From Phytoseiulus persimilis (Eukaryota; Arthropoda; Arachnida; Mesostigmata; Phytoseiidae), in contig CM075102.1 in NCBI GenBank assembly GCA_037576195.1, positions 1,178,001 to 1,242,000 on the forward strand: DNA of 64,000 nucleotides, given 5' to 3'. Within the stretch, counting starts at the first letter, position 1; each line of letters starts with the position of its first letter. A model generated the notes under the pieces. The model had not been told where the DNA came from and ran no database searches. It saw only the letters and a program-made list of their open reading frames with translations. This document shows, piece after piece, positions 1 through 9,895 of this stretch. A program made the translations under genes and the position numbers.

Positions 1-138
1 TCTGCTCAATAAATAGCTGGTGTCAGCTATCCAGTACACACAGTCGTGTGCTGGTATCCAAGTGTCTCTGTCTTAGTCGCATGCCATAGGTGCCACGTAG
101 TCTGAGGTCGCATCTCCGTCCCTATAGTTCGTTCAACA
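1..138 (+). repeat. copia-1 5' LTR, partial (cut by window start)
   Basis: These 138 bases align without gaps to 5985-6122, the end of the 3' LTR. The LTR ends in TTCAACA, the inverse of the TGTTGAA that begins the 3' LTR. About 67 bases of this LTR lie before the window. By eye there are 7 mismatches in 138 positions (about 5%) between the two copies, so the element is not recent. Confidence 0.93.
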
Positions 139-152
139 GTTTATGGGCCCAG
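139..152 (+). promoter_or_regulatory. copia-1 primer binding site (initiator tRNA-Met, internal)
   Basis: Directly after the LTR comes GTTTATGGGCCCAG. TTATGGGCCCAG is complementary to the anticodon arm of initiator tRNA-Met. Drosophila copia is known to prime from a cleaved 5' half of this tRNA and has nearly the same site. The position and sequence both fit; use of a half-tRNA here is inferred from the family. Confidence 0.85.
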
Positions 153-265
153 ACGAATATGTGTGTGCTTCAGGCTCGTGTGCGGATTACTGTGTCACAA
201 ACCTGAAACAAGTTTTGAGCGGTGATTGAGGTCGAAAAAGTGTGATTTGCGAAGCCATAGAAATC

Positions 266-3200
266 ATGGACAAGCTTCAAGTAACCAAGTTCGACGGTCA
301 TCGAGACTTCTCCGTGTGGAAAGTGCAGGTTCAGGCTTTCCTATAAGCGAATAATTGGTTTAGGACGATAAATGGTTCGTTGCCAAGGACAGTTGGGCAG
401 AGCCCGGTGGTGAATCCAGATTGGATCAAGGCCGATTCCAAGGCTAGAGCAGTGATTCTAAACACGATGGAGACCGGTGTTGTCCGAACGGTAATGGTTC
501 TACCTTCGGCGTTGGAAATGTGGAACAGGTTGGCAGTGTTGTATGAGTCCAAGTGCCGAGTATTGGTGAATATGCTGCTGAAAGAGTTCCACTCGTACAG
601 AATGAGCGAAGACGATGATATGGCAAGTCACATAACCAAGGTAGAGTGCATGGTGCAGCGTTTGAGCGATGTCGGACAATATGTTGCGCCGGCTCAACAA
701 GTCACCAAACTGTTGGAGCTGCCAAGGAAGTATATGCATCTGGTATCTGCGTGGGACACATTGGAGGATGAGAAGCAGACAGTAGAAAATCTTCTACCTC
801 GGTTGTTGAAAGCAGAGAAGCAGGAAGAAGAGTACAAGACAACATCGAGTTTGGAGAAGAGTAAAGACAAGGACTCTACCGCGTTCATTGCAAGACCGAA
901 GCGGAGTGTTTATCACGATAGTCATCGATCTAAATCGAAGTTCAATGGAAAGTGCTTCTATTGTGACAAGTTCGGTCACAAGAAGATTCAGTGCCATCAG
1001 CGTGAACGCGATAGTCGCTCCGGAAGTCATTTTAATACAAATCAACATCGGAATCATTCGTTTCTGGGTTCGGAGATAAGGGATGGTCACCAAGAACAAG
1101 ACTTCCTCTTCAGCGCGCAGATTTCGACTTCATTCAGTGATGGCTGGTGGGCGGACAGTGGAGCTGGCAGACACATGTGCAAGCGACGAGATTGGTTCAC
1201 GGAGTATGAAAGTCTGCCAACGAAGCGCCCAATAGTATCGGCAAGTGGGGATATGATCTATGGGATCGGTATCGGAGACATTGAAGTTGTCAGCTATGTC
1301 GGAGTAAGACGTATCAGAGGAACTCTGACCAATGTTCTCCATGTCCCAGAAGTTCATGCCAATCTTCTTTCGATTGGCGAGTTGACGAATCGTGGATTTG
1401 AGGCATCCTTTTCGAGAGATGGTCTGAAAGTAACTCGTGCTGGCGAGACCGTGGCTGTTGGCGACCGAATGAATGCGAGATTGTTTCGGATGAATCTCCG
1501 GGTGATTGCAGAGGAAAGGTGCTTAGAGGCTTCACGGCTAGCATTGGTCCACAGCCAATAAATGTGTGGCACGAGCGCTTCGGACACGCAAACTATCAGA
1601 CTCTCGAAGAAATGGTGCGTCACGGTGCTGTGTTGGGGCTGGATCTTGAAGGTGAAGCAAATATGTCACAACCGAAGTCTCCCTGTGAGGCATGCTGCAT
1701 GGGCAAGCAGGCTAGATTGCCGCTGTTCCCGTCGACGAAAAGAGCCGTCAAATGTTGTGAACTCATTCATTTCGACGTGTGTGGACCGATGAGTGTCGAG
1801 TCTCCAGGGCGGTGTCGGTGGCTTGCGGTGTTCGTGGACGACTGCAGCGGTTATTTGGTGGTATTCCCTATGCGCACGAAGGATGACATCTACGACGTTG
1901 TGTAGGACGTTCTCACCGAGGCAAACTCCGCGGGTCACAAAGTTCTTATGCTGAGGAGTGACAATGCACTCGAATTCTAGTCGGCAATGATGGCGACAAT
2001 TTTACGAAAGCATCTTGTCAAGCAGCAATTTTCGACTCCATATGTACCTGCTGAAAATTAACGAGTTGAGCGACAGAATCGTACGATCATGGAATCCGCT
2101 AGGGCGATGTTGACATCCGCAGATTTGCCAAAGATGCTGTGGGCTGAAGCAGCTGAGGCAGCTTGTCTTATAAGGAACCGGGTCCCGTTGAAACGGATTG
2201 ATTGGAAGACTCCGTATGAGATTTGGTATGGCTCAAAACAGTCGGTAGAGCATCTACGGATCTGGGGAAGTGTTGGATATGTATATGTGGAAGAGAATCA
2301 GAGAGACAAGTTGGATCCGAAGAGTGAGAAGCGCATTCTCGTAGGATATGACGAGAAATCCAAATCCTATAGGATGTGGCTGCCAGGTAGTAAGCATGTG
2401 AAGATTTCTAGAGATATTCGTTTCGTCGAGTCAATGCCAAGGCATGTGGCAGTGCTGGACAACAGTGGGAGTGCGGCTGACAGTGCTGCGCCAGTGACTC
2501 CATCGGCAGACAGCTGCAAAACGGTTATCTCGACGACGTCAGCGTCTGAAGCTCGACCTAATACCCGTGTGGCCAGAAGACTATTCGAAAATCTAGATTT
2601 CTCGACCTCTACGAGTCCTCATCCGAAGAGGGTTGCTGCAGAGAAGGGAAGAGAGCGAGTACGATCGTTTGTGCGAGATGAAGAGATGGATGATGAGTTA
2701 TGGTTGGACACACATATGGATTCGGTCTGCGATTTCGTCGTCTCTATGGACGAAAATCCTACCATCTATCGTGCGGCAACGGAGTCTACTGACGCAGACA
2801 AGTGGGAGCAGGCCGCACAGAGTGGGTACGACTCATTGATGTCAAACAAGACGTGGCGTTTGGTGGAGTGTCCGGAGGGGCAAAAGTTCTCCGCAACAAG
2901 TGGGTCTTCAGGAAGAAATTCCGACCGGACGGATCGGTGGCAAGACACAAGGCGCGTCTTGTGGTTAAAGGTTGTTCCCAGGAATTCGGAATAAATTATT
3001 TCGAAACCTATGCTCCAGTCTCCAGTATGACCTCTATCAGGTGTGTACTGTCCATCGTCGCAGCCAAGGATCTCGAGTTGATTCAGTGTCACGACTGCGT
3101 TTTTGTATGGATTTCTGGATGAAGACATCTACATATATGGAGCAACCTGAAGGATATGATGATCGGAGTGTTCGGGTGTGTAAACTCGAAAAGGCGCTGT

Positions 3201-4072
3201 ACGGGCTCAAGCAAGCCTCCACTCCAGTAGAACAGGAGGATCTCCGGTGTTTTAAAGGATCCAGAGCTCGAAGCCTGTCCACAAGATCCTTGTGTTTACG
3301 TCAGGAAGAGAGATGATCTCTACTTCGCTCTCTACGTTGATGATGGTCTGTGCGCGGCTCGTACAATAGAAATCATCAACGAATTTCTCGATTCCCTGCA
3401 GAAGACATTCAAGATGATGCGTGGGGAAGCCAATTGCTTCATCGGACTCGAAGTTGTGCGCGATCGTAAAGGGAAAACCCTCAAGATTCATCAAGCTGCA
3501 TATCTCAAGAAGGTTTTAGAGCGATTCTCGATGAAAGACTGTAATCCCGTCAGTACTCCGGTGACGGTTGATCAATCACTGAGGAGAAATGTCGATGATG
3601 AGGGAAAAGCCTTGGAAGCATACAAGGCACCGTATCGACAACTCATTGGAAGTCTCTCGTAAGCTGCTGTGGGAACGCGCCCGGAACTTTCCTACATTGT
3701 TAATCAATTGTCACAATTCTTGGAGTCACCGTCGAAGGACCATTGGTTCTGTGCGAAAAGAGTTCTGAGGTATCTAAAAGGAACCCTAGACTACGACATA
3801 GTTTATACTTCAGGTCGTCAATGCAATCAGTTGCTTGCATACAACGACAACAGTTGGGCTCCCGATAGTGAGACGCGTAAGTCTATGACTGGAGTTTGTC
3901 TGATGCTGAACGGAGACGCCGTCGGGTGGAAATCAAGGAAGCAAACCATAGTAACGCATTCCACGACCTATGCGGAATATGTCGCGGCTCATACATGCTC
4001 GAGAGACGTGGTATGGCTGAGAGGTCTGCTGGCAAGCCTGAAGTGCGTGCAAGAGGACCCCACTGTGATGTA
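266..4072 (+). pseudogene. copia-1 gag-pol, part 1 (Gag to RNase H), with stops and frameshifts
   Basis: The start ATG at 266 gives a copia-type Gag start (MDKLQVTKFDG). A TAA at 344-346 breaks it, and the same frame reopens at once. Gag ends in a CX2CX4HX4C zinc knuckle at 953-994. The protease has DSGA at 1154-1165. A frame change near 1530 leads to the integrase zinc region (WHERFGH ... CEACC) and the DDE core, with Asp in HFDVCGP, Asp in RSDN and Glu in VERQNRT. TAG at 1903 and 1978 and TAA at 2059 interrupt it. Reverse transcriptase changes frame near 2880 and 3110-3320, but its YVDD motif is intact at 3333-3344. RNase H starts near 3669 and is cut by the Tc1 insert at 4072. Confidence 0.9.
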
Positions 4073-4098
4073 CACTGAAGAAAATGCTTTTAGAATCA
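4073..4098 (+). repeat. Tc1 left outer terminal repeat
   Basis: Reads CACTGAAG then AAAATGCTTTTAGAATCA. The right end (5628-5653) is its inverse with about five mismatches. Confidence 0.9.
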
Positions 4099-4253
4099 GG
4101 CAGAAATTTCTACGAATTTATGCACCACATGGGAAACCCTCGGATCAAACCTCGTGTGGGAGTCAAGTCGAGGGGAGAAAGATGTCTCAAGGCTTTGGAG
4201 TGACCCCCAGATTCTTCTCAACGAGGAAGATGCATGAACAGCGAAAATCGGCC

Positions 4254-4272
4254 GGAAATGCTTTTAGAATCA
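4254..4272 (+). repeat. Tc1 left inner direct repeat
   Basis: GGAAATGCTTTTAGAATCA is a second copy of the terminal motif, 174 bases inside the left end and in the same orientation as the outer copy. Confidence 0.85.
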
Positions 4273-4321
4273 AATCGATTTTCGATTACTCTATCTGATC
4301 GGAAGACACATCAAAGGCTTA

Positions 4322-5388
4322 TCAATAGTTTATCTGTTTCCCCTTTCTCGATATGACCTGGAACACGCGATCTGGCATGGAAGAGATGAGATCATCAATT
4401 GTTTCTTGCCCAATACTGCTCCAAGCATTCACTATGCCTCTTTTAAGTTCGTCCACATTTTCGAATCGCCTGTTCTCCGTGTATAACCGCCGAGCGACGA
4501 TGGCCCAGAGGTTCTCCATGGGATTCAAGTCAGGGCTGCACGCTGGCCACTTGAGAACCTTGATCCTCTTGGACTTCAACCATCGATTTGTACTCGAGCT
4601 GGCATGCACAGATGCATTATCATGTTGAAATATCAGTTTGAGGTGGCGGAACCTCCTCAAAAAAGGTAAAAGATGAGAATCTAGCACCCCTTGATATTCT
4701 ATGGAATCCATTCTTGATGAGGGAAACGCTAGTTCCACTTTCCCCACGGACCCAAAGCAACCCCAACACATGACCGATCCTCCCCCGAAATTGCGTCGTG
4801 AAAAGATCATTGGTTCCTTCCTTAATCTCTCCAGTAGTGATTGAAGCCGTCCGGGCCGTCGAGGGAGAACTTTTTTTCATGGCTGAAGAGAGCCTATGGA
4901 AGTGGAGTGTCTAAAATGCAAGCAAAGAAACTCTATATGATTCGACAGGATTCTCTAACAACGATCCTACCGTTTTCCACCTTCGTGTCATATTTTCTTT
5001 CGCAAAAAATCAGCCGAGCATCAATGTGAGAAGGTTTCAAGGTCGGCGCGCACCTCATTCTCGCCGATTGGAGGTGTTCTTGCTCATTGATGACCTGACG
5101 AATGCGCCTCGGAGTCACACTAAGTTCAAGATCTCGTCTGATCTGCGTACTCGAACGTGTTGAGTTTGACGCAGCTCGGCAAATGCGCCTCTTATCGGCC
5201 GGCGAAAGCTTGGACTTTACTCCGCGCTTCTTTTTACGGTTGTAGAGATCTGGGTTCTTGAGGTAACTTGACACAACTTTTTGCGAACGCTTGATTTTAG
5301 CTCCGATAGCTCTATGTGTCAGACCACATTCGAAAAATGCATCGATCTTCGCTTTTTCTTCACCGGTCAAACTGTTCGCCCTCGGCAT
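4322..5388 (-). pseudogene. Tc1-type DD34E transposase, frameshifted and catalytically damaged
   Basis: The N-terminal part (5388-4933) begins MPRANSLTGEEKAKI and has two helix-turn-helix-like halves joined by a basic KKKRGVKSK stretch, as in Tc1 DNA-binding domains. An extra stretch of about 65 bases with a stop separates it from the catalytic part. The first catalytic motif reads FSHEKKF where the family has FSDEKKF, a GAT to CAT change that removes the first Asp. A stop and frameshift follow. The last part (4810-4322) is open and holds the second Asp (QHDNAS) and the Glu (NPMENLW) with exactly 34 residues between them, which is the Tc1 signature. The product cannot be active. Confidence 0.92.
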
Positions 5389-5454
5389 CGCTCACACCCA
5401 ACGATCGACCCAACTTCGTTGTCTCCATAGCCATAAAACTGCTGATTCTATCAG

Positions 5455-5473
5455 TGATTCTAGAAGCATTTCC
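5455..5473 (-). repeat. Tc1 right inner direct repeat
   Basis: TGATTCTAGAAGCATTTCC is the inverse of the left inner repeat with one mismatch. It lies about 173 bases inside the right end. Confidence 0.85.
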
Positions 5474-5627
5474 GGGCAGAAACCGGGAATCGTACTCCTT
5501 CTTTCTCATGGGCTCTCAGAATTCCGTCTGCCATCCTCGAAATTTCTTCTCCATATTATAGTCTCTGGCATGCGAAATAACGGACGAGAGCTCCCAACGA
5601 TTGTTGGAAAAATACAGAAAAGTCGAG

Positions 5628-5653
5628 TGATTCTAAAAGCGTTTCCTCGAGTG
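5628..5653 (-). repeat. Tc1 right outer terminal repeat
   Basis: Inverse of the left outer repeat, sharing TGATTCTAAAAGC as its core. TA follows at 5654. Confidence 0.9.
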
Positions 5654-5875
5654 TATATGGATAATGCAGCCGCAGAATTGTTGATCACAAATCCGGTCCC
5701 TCATGAGCGCAGTAAACATGTGGACATCAAGTTTCATTATGTTCGTGAGAAATTTGTGAGAGGAGAGATCGACATTCGGCATGTATCTTCGAATGACCAG
5801 TTAGCGGATCCATTCACGAAAGCTCTTGCATCCGAGAAGTTTGAAGCAATGAGAGATCGGATCGGGGTGAAGTGA
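5654..5875 (+). pseudogene. copia-1 RNase H, C-terminal part (after the Tc1 insert)
   Basis: The frame resumes right after the Tc1 element with MDNAAAELL, the copia RNase H motif containing the conserved Asp-Asn. It continues through SKHVDIKFHYVREK and the SSNDQLADPFTKAL motif typical of copia polyprotein ends, then TGA at 5873-5875. The fragment has no stops of its own. Confidence 0.92.
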
Positions 5876-5917
5876 TTGTGTTGTCATATAATCTGCCAAG
5901 TTTCCCACGAGTGGGAG

Positions 5918-6122
5918 TGTTGAATGTGGTGGTTAATTCACAGAGGAAAACGACGTGGGACACTTAGCTGTGCGCCTGCGCTGATCTGCTCAATAAATAG
6001 CTGGTGTCAGCTATCCAGTGCACACAGTCGTGTGCTGGTATGCAAGTGTCTCTGTCTTAGTCGCATGCCAGAGTTGCCACGTAGTCTGAGGTCGCATCTC
6101 CTTCCCTAGAGCTCGTTCAACA
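5918..6122 (+). repeat. copia-1 3' LTR
   Basis: 205 bp, starting TGTTGAA and ending TTCAACA, so the ends form a perfect 7-bp inverted repeat. The polypurine tract GAGTGGGAG lies directly before it. Confidence 0.93.
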
Positions 6123-6151
6123 GTTACCATCGAGGATTGGGTAACTCATCA
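6123..6151 (+). repeat. copia-2 LTR, 3' tail
   Basis: This stretch ends in CA at the point where, without the hAT insert, a copia primer site (GTTTATGGCCCAAGG, completed at 8330-8344) follows. I therefore read it as the last bases of the copia-2 LTR, into which copia-1 inserted. No second copy of this LTR was seen to confirm it. Confidence 0.6.
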
Positions 6152-6152
6152 G
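6145..6152 (+). repeat. hAT target site duplication, left copy
   Basis: CTCATCAG, identical to 8323-8330. It fits the hAT target consensus nTnnnnAn. Confidence 0.92.
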
Positions 6153-6306
6153 TAGGGCCAGAGACCTCATGCAGTTTGCATAGTGCATGTTGCATATTTG
6201 ATATGCATATTGCGTGGCGCATATGAAGCATGCAAACTTCATGATGAATTGGATCGATTCAGAGGAATACAGCTTTCTTCGCGAAAAATACAATTTATTG
6301 TCAACC

Positions 6307-7758
6307 TCATTGATTGCAGAGTGCTCTAACGTACATTTTCATGTTTTCGAACTCGAAGCCTTGACGGTTGTCCCTCAAGAAAGCTCTGTACTTCGAAAAC
6401 GTGCGATCGACCTCTACGGAGACGTAAGGGGCGAATTTTAATCGAGAGAGCTCCTCGCAACTGTATGTCTCGATGACTCTTGCGGTTTCTCCATGAGTTA
6501 TACCCTGCAGAGAGCGCGAGATTATCCTCAACTTCTGGCAGCCCTCGTTCTTCTCGAATACTCTCGCATATTGCTCTCGTACACTTTGGAGTTCTCTGCA
6601 CATCGTTTGAGAAATCGTCGATCAAATCTATAGCGTCCGACAGCGGCATCGAGCGACTCTCTAATTTAACGATAATCTGGGGTAATACACTGAACTTGGC
6701 GCCAATGGTTGAGAGCTCGGCTTTAAAGGAGGGTTCCCTGAAGATTGTCTTCGATTCTCTGATCGATGCTGCGTCCTCTGAAACAAGCCAGTCGTCAACG
6801 AAGCCTCGAAGTTCTCTGCGTAGTAGAGCGCTGCCTCTACCCACGCGCCCCATCGTGTAAGTATGGGCGATGGCGGCAAAGGTATAGCCAGCTCACGACG
6901 GAAGAGTTGCTGTCGGTGTGGAGCCTTCAGGAACACCTTCTTCATATTTGAGATGAGAGTGTCAGCATCCGGAAAACAACGTCTCACTTCTTCCGCGATC
7001 CTGTGCAGACCGTGGGCCACACATGTCGCCTGGCAAAGCTTCGGGAAGATATTTTGTAGAATTTTCGCTGCCTTCACCATGTACGGCGCAGCGTCCGACA
7101 CGAAGAGTAAGACGCGATCGTAACACATCCTCTCATGCCACAGTTTTCGCAAGGTGTCACAGAATAGGTGGGCTATCGTTGTCGAGTTCGTTGCCTCGAG
7201 AGTTTCGCAGGCGAATAGGGAACACCTTCCGGACCTCTCTAGGACCAATTCGCCGAGGATCACGTTTGATATGAACCTCCCCCAACGATCGGTGGTTTCA
7301 TCAATTGGAACCCATATGGGCTTGTCCTGTAAGACTTGCCTGATGTTTTCAAGGCTTTCCTGGTAGATCCCAGGAGCAAAGCCGTCACGAAGCGTTGTCG
7401 GAGCCGGAACATGCTCGCCAGTCCACGTTTCGGGAAAGTTTTTAAGATGGGGGTTCTGCAGCTTTTCCAGTGGGAAATCAGCTTCAAGGAAGGCGTCGCA
7501 GAGCTCTCCCGAATACTGACTCTTCTTCGAGCTTTGAGATTACCTCGTCGGATCTTCTCCCTTACTTGACAGAGCGTCGCGCCGCTTCAGAGCCTCTTTG
7601 TGCTTCGCTTTGCCGATGTGCTGTTCGAGGGTGAACTTTCTCGGGTTCGCGAACATCGTCGAGCACGCGATGCACATAATCGATTCCTCATCGCACTCGA
7701 AAACGTCGGATCCGAAAACTTCTGCAAGGACCCCCGGGGCCGACTCCCTCCGGGGCAT
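6307..7758 (-). pseudogene. hAT-family transposase, frameshifted
   Basis: The start at 7758 (MPRRESAPG) leads to a small zinc motif CIAC ... EQHIGKAKH, like the short zinc finger of CGGBP1-type hAT proteins. The catalytic region follows in a shifted frame: WVPIDETTDRWGRF holds the first Asp, LLFVSDAAPYMVKAAK the second, and the KKVFLKAPHRQQLF and LTRWGAW motifs are typical. The C-terminal hAT dimerisation region is recognisable at 6420-6310 (SVEVDRTFSKYRAFLRDNRQ). At least three frame changes are needed to read it (near 7540-7480, 6850 and 6600), so no functional protein is made. Confidence 0.9.
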
Positions 7759-8220
7759 AATTCAAACGATCGATGATACGAACACGACTGATGTTAACCC
7801 GATGGGGATTCTGAGCTAGAATGGATCTGTTCCTAGAGTCAGAACAATTTCTCCCCCGTCGTCTTGTACATGCAAGATGATCCGCTGGCATCGATGTGCC
7901 GCGATGATTCGATGCAGCGAGTCACTTTGGGGAGTTCTCAAGGTTTCCTCTCATACATTTCTGAGCTCTGCTCGAGAATGCTCGATCATCAGAGCTCAGG
8001 CTAATCGAGATATCATCCGGGAGCGTCAAATTTCACCTCATAACCGAGTGAGATGGAATAGGCGTTGAACAACCTCGAGAGGGAGCGGAAGCAAGCCCGT
8101 CCGGGGGAAACAGGATAATCATACTGTTTCAAGCGACAAACCGATGGTTCAGCGTGAAATTATCACAAAAGAAGAAATACAGATTTTTGCGCCCGCGTTG
8201 TGATGCTTGTGCCTTCATAA

Positions 8221-8300
8221 ATTTTGTGCATATCTGCATACTTTTACTGCATATTTGCATAATTTTACTGCATATTTGCACACATTTACTGCATATTTTA
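8221..8300 (+). repeat. hAT right subterminal 21-bp tandem repeats
   Basis: The unit TTTTACTGCATATTTGCA plus three bases occurs about four times in tandem just inside the right end. The left end has related but irregular TGCATAT motifs at 6170-6235. Such clusters are commonly transposase binding sites in hAT elements; binding here is inferred. Confidence 0.75.
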
Positions 8301-8322
8301 GTGCACGAAGTCTCTGGCCCTA

Positions 8323-8330
8323 CTCATCAG
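8323..8330 (+). repeat. hAT target site duplication, right copy
   Basis: CTCATCAG, identical to 6145-6152. Confidence 0.92.
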
Positions 8331-8430
8331 TTTATGGCCCAAGGACACCCAAAGGGGAAAGAAGGTGATTACCAAGAAGTAGTTTCCGAGGACGCTTCAG
8401 AAGAAGCTCACGTGAGGAGAACGGGGGACA

Positions 8431-9160
8431 TGTCACAGGTCGAGACCGTGGCGTCGTCTGGCGCAGGAGTCGTACAGACATTGCAGTGCCAAGTTCGTTC
8501 GAGAAATTGAAAGGAGCATGCATCTACCTTGACTGGAAGTTCGCCAATGGAGGCGCATTTGTTCAATTGCAATCTGTGGGACTTCGCTGACGGCACAAGG
8601 ACAAACGAGCGTCAGGGAAAGAGGGCGAAAGTAGCCATCGTGTCAGGTATTATGAGCAATCTGTTCTCATCAATACTGAACAAGAAGACCGGGAAGGAAA
8701 ACTGGGGTAAACTTGGAAAAATGTACCAGCCGAGGGGTCTTCACAGAGAAGTAGCTTTGCTAGAGGAACTGACGAGTGTTCGGGTCAGTGACTGCAAAGG
8801 GATGGGAGAGTACCTCAATAAGAAGATCAGTGCAGCGCAAAAGCTCAGGGGCATCGACGGCGACGTTAAGGATCGCGTGTTGGCAGGACTGATTCTGATA
8901 GAGTTACCGGAGGAGTTCAATCCTCTGATTCAGAGCATATCAGGTATTGGCGAAGAGGATACGACCGAGATGGTGGAAGAAAGGTTGAGGCCACGCGTCA
9001 AGAACTGCAGAAGCAGGAGTCGGCATTGGCAGGTCGTTAACTCCAAAGAGGTGCCGAAGTGGACTCACAATCAGTCCAAGTACAGGTACGGTAGCGGAAA
9101 ATCGCGGTAAATTCGTTCAGAGGTTCCGAGGTACGTGCAGACGGTGCCAGAGATTTGACA
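8431..9160 (+). pseudogene. copia-2 Gag, frameshifted
   Basis: ATG at 8431 begins MSQVETVASSG. A frame change near 8490-8550 leads into NCNLWDFADGTRT and a long open copia Gag (UBN2-like) region to 9110. It contains LLEELTSVRVSDCKGMGEYL and the RDRVLAGLILIELPEEF-type block that is usual in copia Gag proteins. A damaged zinc knuckle (CRRCQRF, then MAKDCQ in another frame) lies near 9135-9180. Confidence 0.82.
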
Positions 9161-9161
9161 T

Positions 9162-9895
9162 GTGGCGAAAGATTGTCAAGTGAGAGTAGAGCAAGGTGGA
9201 GAGCGCGGGAATGTCGCCGAGGTGAGGAGCCAGAACATCGAAAGAGTGCGGTGTTGTTTTGCTGGTGAGTCAGACGATTGGTTCGTGGACTCCAGAGCCA
9301 GCGTGCACATGACGAGAAACAAAGAACTCTTTGTCAACTTCACCACCGACGGTCCGAAAGAGTCAGTCGCTACAACCAATGGTAAGGTTCTCGAAGCAAA
9401 AAGTGTCGGCGATGTTCTGTTGAAATTTCGCGTCAAAGGCAAGTGGTACCTCGCCCGCTTGACACTTGAAATTCTCGTTCCTGATTTGAGTGTCAACCTT
9501 GCTTCTGTGAAGCAATTCAGTCGGAAGGGTTTTACGACTGTTCTCTGCAATGGAAGATGCGAGATTCGAGACCGAAAAGGTCAGCTGTAAGCGGAGGCAA
9601 GCGATGTCAATAGGTTGTACAGACTGAAAAGTTGTACTGTGAGCGCCTTGGCGATTCCGTCGGTTCAAGCGAATCTTGAACTCTGGCACAAGAGATTAGG
9701 TCATCTCAATCACGAAAGTATGAAGAAATCGCCTCAAGGTCTCGTCGAAGGAGCATCGTTCCAAGTTCCGAATACACTGCCCGTGTGTGGTGCTTGCGCA
9801 GAAGGGAAGTAGAGTCGAGCACCATGACATCGCTCAGAGTCGCAGCCTAAAGAGAAGCTAGAGCTGGTGCACAGCGATGTGTGTGGACCGATGCT
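9162..9895 (+). pseudogene. copia-2 protease and integrase N-terminus
   Basis: The protease region reads WFVDSRASVHMTRN at 9282-9323; the active-site DSGA has become DSRA (Gly to Arg). A TAA at 9588 interrupts the chain. The integrase zinc region follows in the same general direction with LWHKRLGHLNHESM (9680-9721) and VCGACAEGK, then TAG at 9810 and a TAA near 9847. ELVHSDVCGPM holds the first catalytic Asp. Homology stops near 9895 at the foreign segment. Confidence 0.85.

Larger units (their letters stand above)
4073..5653 (-). mobile_element. Tc1-like DNA transposon with IR/DR ends, inserted in copia-1
   Basis: The element is 1581 bp and is flanked by TA at 4071-4072 and 5654-5655, the standard Tc1/mariner target. 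The outer 26 bases of the two ends are inverted repeats that start CACT and share the block GCTTTTAGAATCA. Removing the element and one TA brings the host RNase H back into frame, which fixes both borders. Each end also holds a second copy of the repeat about 174 bases further in, so there are four transposase-site-like motifs, as in IR/DR-type Tc1 elements. It carries one broken transposase gene on the minus strand. Confidence 0.92.
1..6122 (+). mobile_element. copia-1: Ty1/copia LTR retrotransposon, nearly full length, inactive
   Basis: The layout is 5' LTR, tRNA-iMet primer site, gag-pol, a purine-rich GAGTGGGAG tract (5909-5917) and the 3' LTR. The order protease, integrase, reverse transcriptase, RNase H is that of the copia family. 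A Tc1-like element (4073-5653) lies inside it; without that insert the element is about 4.6 kb including the missing LTR start. It is itself inserted in the LTR of copia-2. GTTAC (6123-6127) follows the 3' LTR and would be the 5-bp target duplication, but the left copy is outside the window. Stops and frameshifts make it non-autonomous. Confidence 0.93.
6153..8322 (-). mobile_element. hAT DNA transposon, complete ends, broken transposase
   Basis: 2170 bp with perfect 13-bp terminal inverted repeats, TAGGGCCAGAGAC at 6153-6165 and its inverse at 8310-8322. The ends fit the hAT rule YARNG. Identical 8-bp target duplications flank it. Both subterminal regions are rich in TGCATAT motifs, in near-21-bp tandem copies on the right (about 8221-8300). 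The transposase on the minus strand is frameshifted. Confidence 0.95.

Noticed and set aside
5291-5653. Frame running from Tc1 DNA into the copia RNase H (plus strand), a possible fusion protein
   Set aside because: It is only the RNase H frame read back through the transposon's non-coding end and antisense transposase; there is no sign that it is a real fusion.
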